Shown: positions 1 to 7,707 of the stretch, piece after piece | Layout: each line of letters starts with the position of its first letter | Position numbering within the stretch: position 1 is the first letter of the stretch | DNA from: DASUFE01 sp036274675 | GTDB lineage: Bacteria; Pseudomonadota; Gammaproteobacteria; HTCC5015 | Length of the DNA: 46,001 nucleotides | Assembly: GCA_036274675.1 (NCBI GenBank) | Contig: DASUFE010000063.1 | Coordinates: forward strand, 1 to 46,001 | Direction of reading: 5' to 3' | Notes under the pieces: model-generated | What the model was told of the DNA's origin: nothing | The model's input: only the letters and a program-made list of their open reading frames with translations | Database searches by the model: none | Made by a program: the position numbers and the translations under genes

Positions 1-250
1 GCGATAGCGGGTTCAGCAGCGGCACGTCCGAAATATTCTTCAGCCGGATTCGCGCCTGGATCCCCTTGTCGGGACTCCCCGCCGTCTCCAGCACCACCAC
101 CTCAACCCGGTCGCTAATGTCCACTCCGGATTCAATAGCGGCAACAGCCCCCGGCTCCCCTTTAGAATCCATCTTGTGTATGAACACAAAAGTCGCAAGC
201 GACAATACGCCACAGAACACGGTGGCCGTGGCCAGCTTATTGATTTTCAT
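1..250 (-). CDS. N-terminal part of an unrecognised secreted or membrane-anchored protein (runs off the window)
   Basis: An open frame starts with ATG at 250 and continues past base 1, so only about 83 residues are visible. The N-terminus MKINKLATATVFCGVLSLA is basic and then hydrophobic, as in a signal peptide or signal anchor. The remainder (DISDRVEVVVLETAG, then QARIRLKNISDVPLLNP) has the alternating pattern of a beta-sandwich domain. No clear Shine-Dalgarno sequence precedes the ATG. I do not recognise the family, and function cannot be inferred from this fragment. Confidence 0.6.
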   Translation of the reverse strand, partial: MKINKLATATVFCGVLSLATFVFIHKMDSKGEPGAVAAIESGVDISDRVEVVVLETAGSPDKGIQARIRLKNISDVPLLNPLS

Positions 251-377
251 AACTTGAGTTTCGCCCCCAGAAATTTAAGCAGATACGCTCTGCCTGCCCT
301 ATAGCCCGCGCAGGAATGTACTACAAAAAAATAGCCCTGTCTTCATTTATTGAAGGCATTTTATCCAGCAAGGAAAC

Positions 378-404
378 GGGGATGCCTTTAAATAAGGCAT
401 CCCC
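378..404 (-). terminator. Hairpin downstream of the beta-barrel gene
   Basis: GGGGATGCC (378-386) pairs perfectly with GGCATCCCC (396-404) across a 9-base loop. It lies 13 bases beyond the stop of the 417-1700 gene. No strong T-run follows on either strand, so termination is plausible but not certain. Confidence 0.5.
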
Positions 405-416
405 GATCAGAAGTAA

Positions 417-1700
417 TCAAAACGCAATCAACGCTCCCAGCGTCGCCGACGAAGTATCGATGAAGTCATGTCCGGAACGCTGTTCGTAATCAAGGAAAAT
501 CTGGCTGCCATTATTAAACGCTGCGATCAGGCTGAAGCCGCTCGTTGAATAACTACGATCGGGAGCATCAGTCGCCAATGTCAAGGGTTGGGGATCAAAA
601 TCGCTTGCCAGGGTGGCTTCGATTTCCCGCGCATCATTTTCATTTTCCTTTACTGAGATGTACTTGATAGTCGGTATCAAAACACCCCAACCAAAGGTTG
701 CGCCATAACCCGCACGCAGTCCGAGCGACGTGGTCTCGGATTCGGTTTTTTGCGAGGGAAAGCTCAACTCAAATCCGGTCGGTTCGCTGGGATCAGCAGC
801 TCTCTGACCTTCTTCTTCGTAGGCATCAAGCTCGCTTTTTATGGAATCCAGGCTGACGAAGGCGCCAAATGACCATGCCCCCAGGCTGAAATCATAATTG
901 AGGGAGAGTCCCTTCAGATCCTGGGTGCCTTCATAGGAGGCGGTGATGATGCCTTCGACCGGAACCGTTGTATTGGAATCAAAACCAAACACCGTGGTGC
1001 GAAGGCTCTCGTAATCCACATCGCCGTTGCCAAGATAAAGATCGACCGAAAATCCACCCCCAACCGACCAAGTGCCATAAATGGTTTTCGAACCGCTGTC
1101 AGTTTCCAGCTTACCGCCCTCGGCAAGATTGGCCTCTTCCTCGACGGAGCCGACTGCAAGGCCAAATACAAGAACATTGGAGAAACTGTAATCGAGACCG
1201 GCAAGATAACCGCTCAGGTCGGAATCGTAACCACTGGTAAGTTCCGTCTCCGAACGCTCGGTTTCACCGGATAAATCGGTCAGAAGCAACCCGAATCCGC
1301 CGTCTTCGGCGCCCCCACTGACGCTTCCCCAGCTCTGACCGCCGCCTACTGATAATTGCCCGGTACGGCCTTTAACACCGTTCACCACACCATTTCCACC
1401 TGTGGTCCCGCCTCCAACATCGGAAAATATAACGATATTGGCATCACTGACGAAAGCTCCCGTGACTCCCGGGAAAAGCTCGCCACAAAGATCAAAATTC
1501 CGCTGTGCCTGGTCAAGCTGCTTGGGATCACTCGGATCCCGGGGCGTGACAAAATCTGGATCACTGCAACGCTCACGCATGTATTTTCGAAAATCACTGT
1601 CTGATTTAGCTGCGCCGTAGACTAGCGGACTCATAAAGCCTGTTAATAAGAAAACCGCGAGTAAGCCAGATCGAATGAACCCATATCTCTTAATACGCAT
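417..1700 (-). CDS. Autotransporter-type outer-membrane beta-barrel protein
   Basis: This is a 427-residue protein with a signal peptide (about residues 1-30, ending near SPLVYGAA). A short Cys-containing region follows (SDSDFRKYMRERC to about residue 85). From about residue 115 to the end it alternates polar and aromatic or aliphatic residues in Gly-rich strands (YLAGLDYSFSNVLVFGLAVG, LGLRAGYGATFGWGVLIP). The terminal residue is Phe (LGALIAF), the usual signature of Bam-inserted barrels. The layout fits an autotransporter beta-domain, but there is almost no passenger. It may be a stand-alone porin or anchor. It is transcribed away from the subtilase cluster. Barrel assignment is firm; function is unknown. 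Confidence 0.75.
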   Translation of the reverse strand: MRIKRYGFIRSGLLAVFLLTGFMSPLVYGAAKSDSDFRKYMRERCSDPDFVTPRDPSDPKQLDQAQRNFDLCGELFPGVTGAFVSDANIVIFSDVGGGTTGGNGVVNGVKGRTGQLSVGGGQSWGSVSGGAEDGGFGLLLTDLSGETERSETELTSGYDSDLSGYLAGLDYSFSNVLVFGLAVGSVEEEANLAEGGKLETDSGSKTIYGTWSVGGGFSVDLYLGNGDVDYESLRTTVFGFDSNTTVPVEGIITASYEGTQDLKGLSLNYDFSLGAWSFGAFVSLDSIKSELDAYEEEGQRAADPSEPTGFELSFPSQKTESETTSLGLRAGYGATFGWGVLIPTIKYISVKENENDAREIEATLASDFDPQPLTLATDAPDRSYSTSGFSLIAAFNNGSQIFLDYEQRSGHDFIDTSSATLGALIAF

Positions 1701-2178
1701 ATTGAATCCTCTTGTTCCCTAGCCTTTATCGTTGGAATTGAATATTTACTGTAGAGCTTAGGTGGCCGCCGCAATAGTAGCAGCCCCTTCCCGGTTAAAC
1801 TATGATCTCTCCCTAGGAGTCTGACGTATATTACTCTCACATCCCTGAAGCGTGTCATCACACTTGGGGTAATTTCTCTTTACCCGGAGCCTGTCATCTG
1901 ATAAAAATACGGGCTAACACTTATTTGGGCCGGCTGGCTTTTCCTGAACTCCTCTTAGGCATGATTCCGGTGTTCAGAGAAAAGTGCGCCCAAAAGCACC
2001 GGAGTACGGGCTTATGCTAACAGTCATTATGGCAATATCGGTTTCGGGCGCTGGGCAAGTTTTCCCTGAACTCATACTTAAGTGTCATATCCCGGTCTTG
2101 AACCGGGCTATAGAATCCCCCGCCCACGAATTCATGAAAAATTCCAATATTTCCTTTCTTCTTTAAAAGAGGCCAGTC
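1701..2178. other. 478-bp intergenic region with a degenerate direct repeat and two hairpins
   Basis: This region separates the divergent barrel gene and first subtilase. It contains an imperfect direct duplication. TACGGGCT occurs at 1908-1915 and 2005-2012, TTTTCCTGAACTC at 1939-1951 recurs as TTTTCCCTGAACTC at 2060-2073, and TCCGGTGTTCA near 1966 resembles CCCGGTCTTGA near 2091. Stems are CCGGTG/CACCGG (1967-1972 with 1997-2002) and CCCGGT/ACCGGG (2091-2096 with 2102-2107). A 60-codon frame at 1984-2166 lies across the repeats and has no features of a real gene. No clear promoter was identified. Confidence 0.5.
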
Positions 2179-4740
2179 ATGCGTAAAGCAATAAGTTTTG
2201 TATTATCGAGCGTCATGGCAGGGATGCTTCTGGACGCAGGGATTGCGTCAGCCCACTCCGGTCATCACCATGAACACCATGGGCACGGTGATCATCATCA
2301 TTCGCAGCCGGATGCGAAGCTGCTTGAACCACGCTCGCTGCCCTATGCGCTGCCCGCCAATTCCGGTGAGGTGGATGTGACCTTCAGTGTACCGCTGGTC
2401 AACGAGGACGATGACAACCCTCAATATGTGTATCTGGTGTCCAAAGACGAGGGTGATAACCATGGCTGGCATAACGGCCAACCCGAAGTCTTCAGGCTCA
2501 ATGACCAGGGTCATGACGGAGACCGCATCGCCGGTGACAGCGTTTACAGCGCCACGGTCCGGGTCAATCCCCAATCCCATGGCAAGGGCCATCATCACGG
2601 CCACGACGAGTGCCTCAATTACCGTGCGTTCGCCCGGGTCGGCGACGATAAAATCAAATCGCCCGAGTATGGGCTCTGCACCAGTTCCTTCCCCGTGGGG
2701 GTTGCCCCCTCCAATACCAGCGCCGGCAACCTGATCGTCACTCCCCAAGTCAGTCCGGCCATAGCCGACGAATTGCTGGTGCGTTTTGACGCGGATGTCA
2801 GCGACCAGCAGATCCGTAACATCGCCCGCTTCGTGGGCGCGCAGGTAGTCGGCAGCATTCTGCCGCGCAACCTGTATCAGTTCAAATTCCCGCGAGCGCT
2901 AACCGCGGCGCAGATGGACGCCGCTATCCGCAGTCTGCTGAGAAGGCCCGGGGTGGAAGACGCTTATCAAAATCGCGTCGGGACTACAGTTGGGATACCG
3001 AGCGATCCGGAGTTCGTCAATCAGCACGGCCTGCAGTTGATCAATGCCGACGACGCCTGGGATCTGGGCGCCACCGGCGCGGGCGTAACTGTCACCCTGC
3101 TCGACACGGGCGTTCAGACGCATGCGGACCTGCCGACCGGCGGCACCGACACCGCCAACCACGGCACAGCTGTGGCCGGAGTGATCGCGGCGATTACCAA
3201 TAATTCCACCGGTATTGCCGGCGTTGCCTATAACAGCACTCTTCAAAAATTTACGGTCAGCCCCGACACGGTGGTGACCATGTCCGAAATGGTGGCCGGG
3301 TTCCAGGCGGTTGCAGCTACCAGTACAGGCCAGGTTGTAACAGCTGGCTTTAACATCACGCTCGCCCCGCCCGGTGTCGATCTGGCAGGGGACGACCAGT
3401 GGGATCTGTGCGCCGCCATCAACGATGTGGTGCTGAACTCGGGAACGCCCGTTGCTGTCGTGATCAGCGGCGCGGGCAACGACAACAGCGACGGCTGGCA
3501 CTATCCTTCGAAGTGCAATGACAGCTCGGCTCCGGCCAACGGGCAGTTGACCAACAAGAGTCTGCTGATCCCTGTCATGGCCAGTGTAAGCTGCACCAGC
3601 GCCTGCACACCGGATACCCGCGTATCCACCAGTAATTACGGCGCATGGATCGACGTGGCAGCGCCCGGTCAGAACATCCGCTCCACCAATAACACGGGGG
3701 GTTACAGTAACTTTACCGGCACCTCCATGGCGATGGCGCATGTCGCTGGCACTGCCGCACAGATGATCTCCTGCGGCGCAACCGTCAGCCAGATCCAGTC
3801 GCGCCTGATCAGCACGGCTCCGGTCACGATCGCCATGCCCGGCGGCGGCAGCAAGCCGCGCATCGACTCGCGGGCCGCGGTACTGGCCGGCAATACGGCG
3901 CCCACCGGCATCACGGGCGGTTCGGCCAGCATCAATGAAGGCACCGATACCGGCGCCGGGTATGCGGTGGGCACGTTGTCCGCCGTCGACGCCAATCTCT
4001 GCGATCAGTTCAGCTTCAGCATCCAGGGCGGCGCCGACTCGGCCGCCTTCTCCATCGGCGGCCCCGGCATGAACCAGTTGACCCTCACCGCCGGCGTGCT
4101 CGACTTCGAAACCAAGTCCAGCTACAACGTCACCGTCCGCGTCACCGACGCCGGCGGCCTTAGCTTCGATCAGCCCTTCGTCGTCAGCGTCAACGACCTG
4201 CCCGAGCCGACCTTCACTATTTATAGTGTGCGTGCCACTTACCTGGCCGCGCTCGGTGGGGCGCCCGTACTGACGCAGAATTTCGACAGCTTCGCGCACG
4301 AAGACAACCTGATCGGCTTCAGCCTGGTACCGGGCATTACAGTAACCTCGAATATGGACAGAATCATCGCCTGGGACGGAACATCGGATGGAGACAAGGA
4401 ATTGTTCGCGCTCGACAGCGTGGGGAATCCGACGCGTACCGCCGGTACCGCCTACTACGATATCCTGGTCACAGGCGCCTATAACGCGATCGGCTTCGAT
4501 ATCACGGCCTTCAACCCGGCGACGCCGGGACCGGGCGTGATGCAGGTGTTCTTCCTGGACGGCACCAGCACGTCGGTGAATATCTTCCCGACCAACGCAA
4601 CCGAACAGGATCCCGTCTTCTTCGGCGTCACCTCGAACCAGCGCATTACCAGGATCCGCTGGAACGAAGGCCCGGAAACAAGCGGCACCGGCAACGAGGA
4701 AACGACGCTCGACGATTTCGCCGTAGCCAATTTACCTTGA
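2179..4740 (+). CDS. Secreted subtilisin-like serine protease (S8), paralog 1, His-rich N-terminus and one cadherin-like domain
   Basis: This is an 853-residue secreted protease. A signal peptide (1-25, ending GIASA) is followed by a His-rich stretch (26-41, 10 His in 16 residues). A 150-residue beta-rich domain contains LNDQGHDGDRIAGDSVYSA. An I9/fervidolysin-like prodomain follows (about 190-275, IADELLVRFDADV to LRRPGVEDAYQN). The S8 catalytic domain has Asp309 (LLDTGVQTH), His328 (NHGTAVAGV), the oxyanion Asn in SGAGNDN and Ser516 (GTSMAMAHVAG). A cadherin-like domain (about 575-675) and a unique C-terminal domain of about 175 residues complete it. The canonical GTSMAAPH is GTSMAMAH here. 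AGAGG lies upstream of the ATG, and a strong terminator follows. It heads a tandem triplet; substrate is unknown. Confidence 0.9.
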   Translation: MRKAISFVLSSVMAGMLLDAGIASAHSGHHHEHHGHGDHHHSQPDAKLLEPRSLPYALPANSGEVDVTFSVPLVNEDDDNPQYVYLVSKDEGDNHGWHNGQPEVFRLNDQGHDGDRIAGDSVYSATVRVNPQSHGKGHHHGHDECLNYRAFARVGDDKIKSPEYGLCTSSFPVGVAPSNTSAGNLIVTPQVSPAIADELLVRFDADVSDQQIRNIARFVGAQVVGSILPRNLYQFKFPRALTAAQMDAAIRSLLRRPGVEDAYQNRVGTTVGIPSDPEFVNQHGLQLINADDAWDLGATGAGVTVTLLDTGVQTHADLPTGGTDTANHGTAVAGVIAAITNNSTGIAGVAYNSTLQKFTVSPDTVVTMSEMVAGFQAVAATSTGQVVTAGFNITLAPPGVDLAGDDQWDLCAAINDVVLNSGTPVAVVISGAGNDNSDGWHYPSKCNDSSAPANGQLTNKSLLIPVMASVSCTSACTPDTRVSTSNYGAWIDVAAPGQNIRSTNNTGGYSNFTGTSMAMAHVAGTAAQMISCGATVSQIQSRLISTAPVTIAMPGGGSKPRIDSRAAVLAGNTAPTGITGGSASINEGTDTGAGYAVGTLSAVDANLCDQFSFSIQGGADSAAFSIGGPGMNQLTLTAGVLDFETKSSYNVTVRVTDAGGLSFDQPFVVSVNDLPEPTFTIYSVRATYLAALGGAPVLTQNFDSFAHEDNLIGFSLVPGITVTSNMDRIIAWDGTSDGDKELFALDSVGNPTRTAGTAYYDILVTGAYNAIGFDITAFNPATPGPGVMQVFFLDGTSTSVNIFPTNATEQDPVFFGVTSNQRITRIRWNEGPETSGTGNEETTLDDFAVANLP

Positions 4741-4748
4741 TCAGGACA

Positions 4749-4779
4749 GCCCGCCGGCCAAACCGGCGGGCCTTTTTTT
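4749..4779 (+). terminator. Rho-independent terminator after subtilase 1
   Basis: GCCCGCCGG (4749-4757) pairs with CCGGCGGGC (4763-4771) and is followed by seven T (4773-4779). It lies 8 bases after the stop at 4740. The same stem recurs at 7631-7653 before subtilase 3. Confidence 0.9.
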
Positions 4780-4813
4780 AATCAACAGAGACAGACGCAA
4801 TACAGGGGCGAAC

Positions 4814-7489
4814 ATGCGTAAACCGATATGCTTGATAATATTGTCAGCTGTACTGGCAGGGATGCTGTTAAATGCAGGGATTGCATCGGCCCATTGGGGC
4901 AATCATAAAGATAAAGACCGGTTAAAACGGCGACATCACCACAGACCGCAATCCGAAACCAAACTGCTGGAGCCGCGTTCCCTGCCTTACGCCCTTCCGG
5001 GCGGCGCCGGCGAGGTGGACGTCCTCTTCAATGTCCAGTTGCTCAACAGCAGCGATAACAACCCGGATGTCGTCTACCTGCTTGAAAAAGGTTCCGACGA
5101 TTGCGACTCCCGCCATGAAAAGTGCAACGAGGGCTGGGGCCACGGCGCAGTCCACAAATTGAACGACCGGGGCCAGAATGGAGACCAGATCGCGGGCGAT
5201 AATGTTTACAGCGCCACCATTCGTGTCACTGCAAAAAACCACCCCGGCGCAGGCAAGCACCTGGGCCATGACGAATGCCTGCCCTACCGCGCCTTTGCCA
5301 TGGTCGAAAGCCGCAAGCTGCTGTCGCCGGAATATTTTTTGTGCACCACCCCGTTCCCGGACGATATCGCGGAATCGAACACCAGCCCTGAAAACCTTAT
5401 CTTCACGGACAAGGAAACCAGCCCCGCCATCGCGGACGAACTCCTGGTCCGGTTTGACGGAGACGCCACCACCCAGCAAATCCTCGGCGCCGCGCGCGCC
5501 GTGGGCGCGCAGGTGGTCGGCAGCGTGCTGCCGCGCGATCTGTATCAGTTCAAGTTCCCGCGCAGACTGACCGCAACGCAACTAGTTGCCAGTATCCGCA
5601 CATTGCTCAGGAGATCTGGTGTACAGGACGCATATCCAAACAGGGTCGGTAACGCGGTTGCGGTACCAAGCGATCCGGAGTTCTCCAAGCAACATGGACT
5701 GCAGTGGATCAATGCCGACGACGCCTGGGACCTTGGAGCGACCGGAGCGGGTGTTACCGTTACAGTTCTCGATACCAGGGTCGATACTCATCCCGATTTG
5801 CCGGTCGGTGGCACCGATACCGCAAATCATGGCACTGCAGTAGCCGGCGTGATCGCCGCGACCTACGACAATGCCACCGGCATCTCAGGCATTGCCTATG
5901 ACAGCACTCTCGAATCCTTCACGGTCAGCCCCGATGACGTGATCACCATGGCCGAAATGGTGTCGGGTTTCCAGAAAGTAGCCGCTTCCGGTACGGGTGA
6001 AGTAGTTACCGCCGGATTCAACATTACCTTGGCGCCGCCGGGGACCAATCTGGCCGGTATTGACCAGTGGGATCTGTGTTCCGCGATCAACGATGTTGTA
6101 CTCAACGGCAGCACGCCGGTCGCGGTCGTAATCAGTGCCGCGGGCAACAACAACAGCAATGGCTGGCACTATCCTTCGAAATGTAACGACAGCTCCGCTC
6201 CGGCCAACGCGCGACTCACCAACAAGAACCTGCTGATAACCGTCATGGCGAGCGTAACCTGCGATAGCGGCTGCACTCCTGACACCCGCCTTTCAATAAG
6301 TAATTATGGTCCCTGGATCGATGTGGTTGCACCCGGGCAGAACACCCGAACTACCAATAACAGTAATGCCTACAGCAACTTTACCGGGACCTCAATGGCT
6401 ATGGCTCATGTCGCTGGTGTTGCTGCACAGATGCTCTCCTGCGACGCGACCGTCAGCCAGATACAATCGCGCATGACCGGCACGGCTCCGGTTAACGTTT
6501 CATATCCGGGCGGCGGCAACAAACCCCGCATCGATGCCTATCAGTCGGTCCTTGCCGGCAATACCGCCCCGACAGGTCTCACCGGCGGTTCGGCCAGTAT
6601 CGATGAAGGCACCGATACCAGCCTCGGTTATACGGTCGGAACCCTGAGCGCCGTCGATGCGAATGTCTGCGATGAATTCAGTTACAGTATCCAGGGCGGC
6701 GCGGATGCGGGCTCGTTCTCCATCGGCGGCGCCGACATGGACCAGCTGATACTGACGGCCGGTGCGCTCGACTTCGAAACCAAGTCCAGCTACAACGTTA
6801 CCGTCCGCGTCACCGACGCCGGCGGGCTCACCTTTGATCAGCCCTTTACCGTCACGGTGAACGATCTGGTCGAGAATGCAGCGCCGGTCGTGGATGAGCA
6901 GTCCTTCGCCATCGATGAAAACTCGGGTAACGGCAGTAACGTGGGCACGGTGGTCGCGACCGACGCTGAGGGCAATGTCTTGAGCTTCAGCATTAGCGGC
7001 GGCAACACGAACGGCGCCTTCGCCATTGACTCCGGCAGCGGCGCTATTACCGTCGCCAACAGCCAGGCGCTGGATTTCGAAACCACCCCCTCCTTCGCGC
7101 TGACCGTGGAAGTATCGGACGGCGCGTTGACGGACACGGCAACCATTACCGTCGATCTGAACAATCTGGAGGAGAACACGGCCCCGGTGATCGAGGATCA
7201 GGTTTTTGCCATCGATGAAAACTCCATCAAGGGTACTCTGGTCGGCGCCGTGGTCGCGAGCGACGCTGAAGGCGACCCACTGAGTTTCAGCATTACCGGC
7301 GGCAACTCCCGGATCGTCGCTTTCAACATCAGTCCCGATGGCGTACTCAGCGTGGCTGACGGCTCGGCGCTGGATTTCGAAACCACGCCTTCCTTCGCGC
7401 TGACGGTGCAGGTTTCCGATGGGGTGTTGACCGATACGGCGACGATAACGGTGAGTCTGAACGATGCCGAAGAACCCATCTTTAATTAA
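4814..7489 (+). CDS. Secreted subtilisin-like serine protease (S8), paralog 2, three cadherin-like domains
   Basis: This 891-residue paralog of the 2179-4740 protease starts at an ATG with AGGGG six bases upstream. It has a signal peptide ending GIASA and a moderately His-rich mature N-terminus (HWGNHK, then RRHHHRP). The same 'LLEPRSLPYALP' domain, prodomain and S8 domain follow: Asp320, His339 and Ser527. The catalytic Asp motif reads LDTRVDTH, with Arg322 where subtilases have Gly, so activity may be altered. The Ser motif is GTSMAMAHVAG. Three cadherin-like repeats run from about 590 to the C-terminus, each with an 'ALDFET' core. It ends shortly after the last repeat and lacks the C-terminal domain of paralogs 1 and 3. 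Confidence 0.9.
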   Translation: MRKPICLIILSAVLAGMLLNAGIASAHWGNHKDKDRLKRRHHHRPQSETKLLEPRSLPYALPGGAGEVDVLFNVQLLNSSDNNPDVVYLLEKGSDDCDSRHEKCNEGWGHGAVHKLNDRGQNGDQIAGDNVYSATIRVTAKNHPGAGKHLGHDECLPYRAFAMVESRKLLSPEYFLCTTPFPDDIAESNTSPENLIFTDKETSPAIADELLVRFDGDATTQQILGAARAVGAQVVGSVLPRDLYQFKFPRRLTATQLVASIRTLLRRSGVQDAYPNRVGNAVAVPSDPEFSKQHGLQWINADDAWDLGATGAGVTVTVLDTRVDTHPDLPVGGTDTANHGTAVAGVIAATYDNATGISGIAYDSTLESFTVSPDDVITMAEMVSGFQKVAASGTGEVVTAGFNITLAPPGTNLAGIDQWDLCSAINDVVLNGSTPVAVVISAAGNNNSNGWHYPSKCNDSSAPANARLTNKNLLITVMASVTCDSGCTPDTRLSISNYGPWIDVVAPGQNTRTTNNSNAYSNFTGTSMAMAHVAGVAAQMLSCDATVSQIQSRMTGTAPVNVSYPGGGNKPRIDAYQSVLAGNTAPTGLTGGSASIDEGTDTSLGYTVGTLSAVDANVCDEFSYSIQGGADAGSFSIGGADMDQLILTAGALDFETKSSYNVTVRVTDAGGLTFDQPFTVTVNDLVENAAPVVDEQSFAIDENSGNGSNVGTVVATDAEGNVLSFSISGGNTNGAFAIDSGSGAITVANSQALDFETTPSFALTVEVSDGALTDTATITVDLNNLEENTAPVIEDQVFAIDENSIKGTLVGAVVASDAEGDPLSFSITGGNSRIVAFNISPDGVLSVADGSALDFETTPSFALTVQVSDGVLTDTATITVSLNDAEEPIFN

Positions 7490-7506
7490 CCACCAGAGTG
7501 GTGTGA

Positions 7507-7540
7507 ATATTCCGGTCCGGCGATTGCCGGCCCGGAATAT
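7507..7540 (+). terminator. Hairpin downstream of subtilase 2
   Basis: ATATTCCGG (7507-7515) pairs with CCGGAATAT (7532-7540), with an internal CCGG/CCGG stem. It starts 18 bases after the stop. Only a short T-run (TTTT, about 7546-7549) follows, so it is a weak terminator candidate. Confidence 0.5.
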
Positions 7541-7587
7541 CCGGGTTTTATACGAACGCGCTCACAGTTCCATGGCCGGAAGCGCGC

Positions 7588-7619
7588 TATAATTCGCGGA
7601 ATTGTGTGAAGGATCACAC
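7588..7619 (+). promoter_or_regulatory. Possible promoter -10 and palindrome upstream of subtilase 3
   Basis: A perfect TATAAT lies at 7588-7593, but no good -35 hexamer sits 16-18 bases upstream. Just downstream is the palindrome GTGTGA-AGGA-TCACAC (7604-7619). A transcript starting here would immediately cross the hairpin at 7631-7659. This is a weak prediction. Confidence 0.3.
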
Positions 7620-7630
7620 TAAATAAAGCA

Positions 7631-7659
7631 GCCCGCCGGTCATGCCGGCGGGCTTTTTT
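7631..7659 (+). terminator. Strong intrinsic terminator hairpin between subtilases 2 and 3
   Basis: GCCCGCCGG (7631-7639) pairs with CCGGCGGGC (7645-7653), followed by six T. The stem is identical to the terminator at 4749-4771. It is 140 bases from the upstream stop but only 49 bases from the ATG at 7708, so it could be a second terminator for paralog 2 or a leader attenuator for paralog 3. Confidence 0.85.
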
Positions 7660-7707
7660 ATGATAAGGAAAACGATAAAACCTGAACGGGCAATCAAGAG
7701 GGCGATC

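Noticed and set aside
2899..4299. A 466-codon minus-strand frame inside subtilase 1
   Set aside because: It lies wholly within the S8 protease gene and is rich in Gly, Ala, Asp and Arg as expected from an antisense shadow. Similar frames appear opposite subtilase 3.
7604..7619. CRP binding site
   Set aside because: The halves TGTGA and TCACA are separated by 4 bases instead of the 6 needed for CRP.
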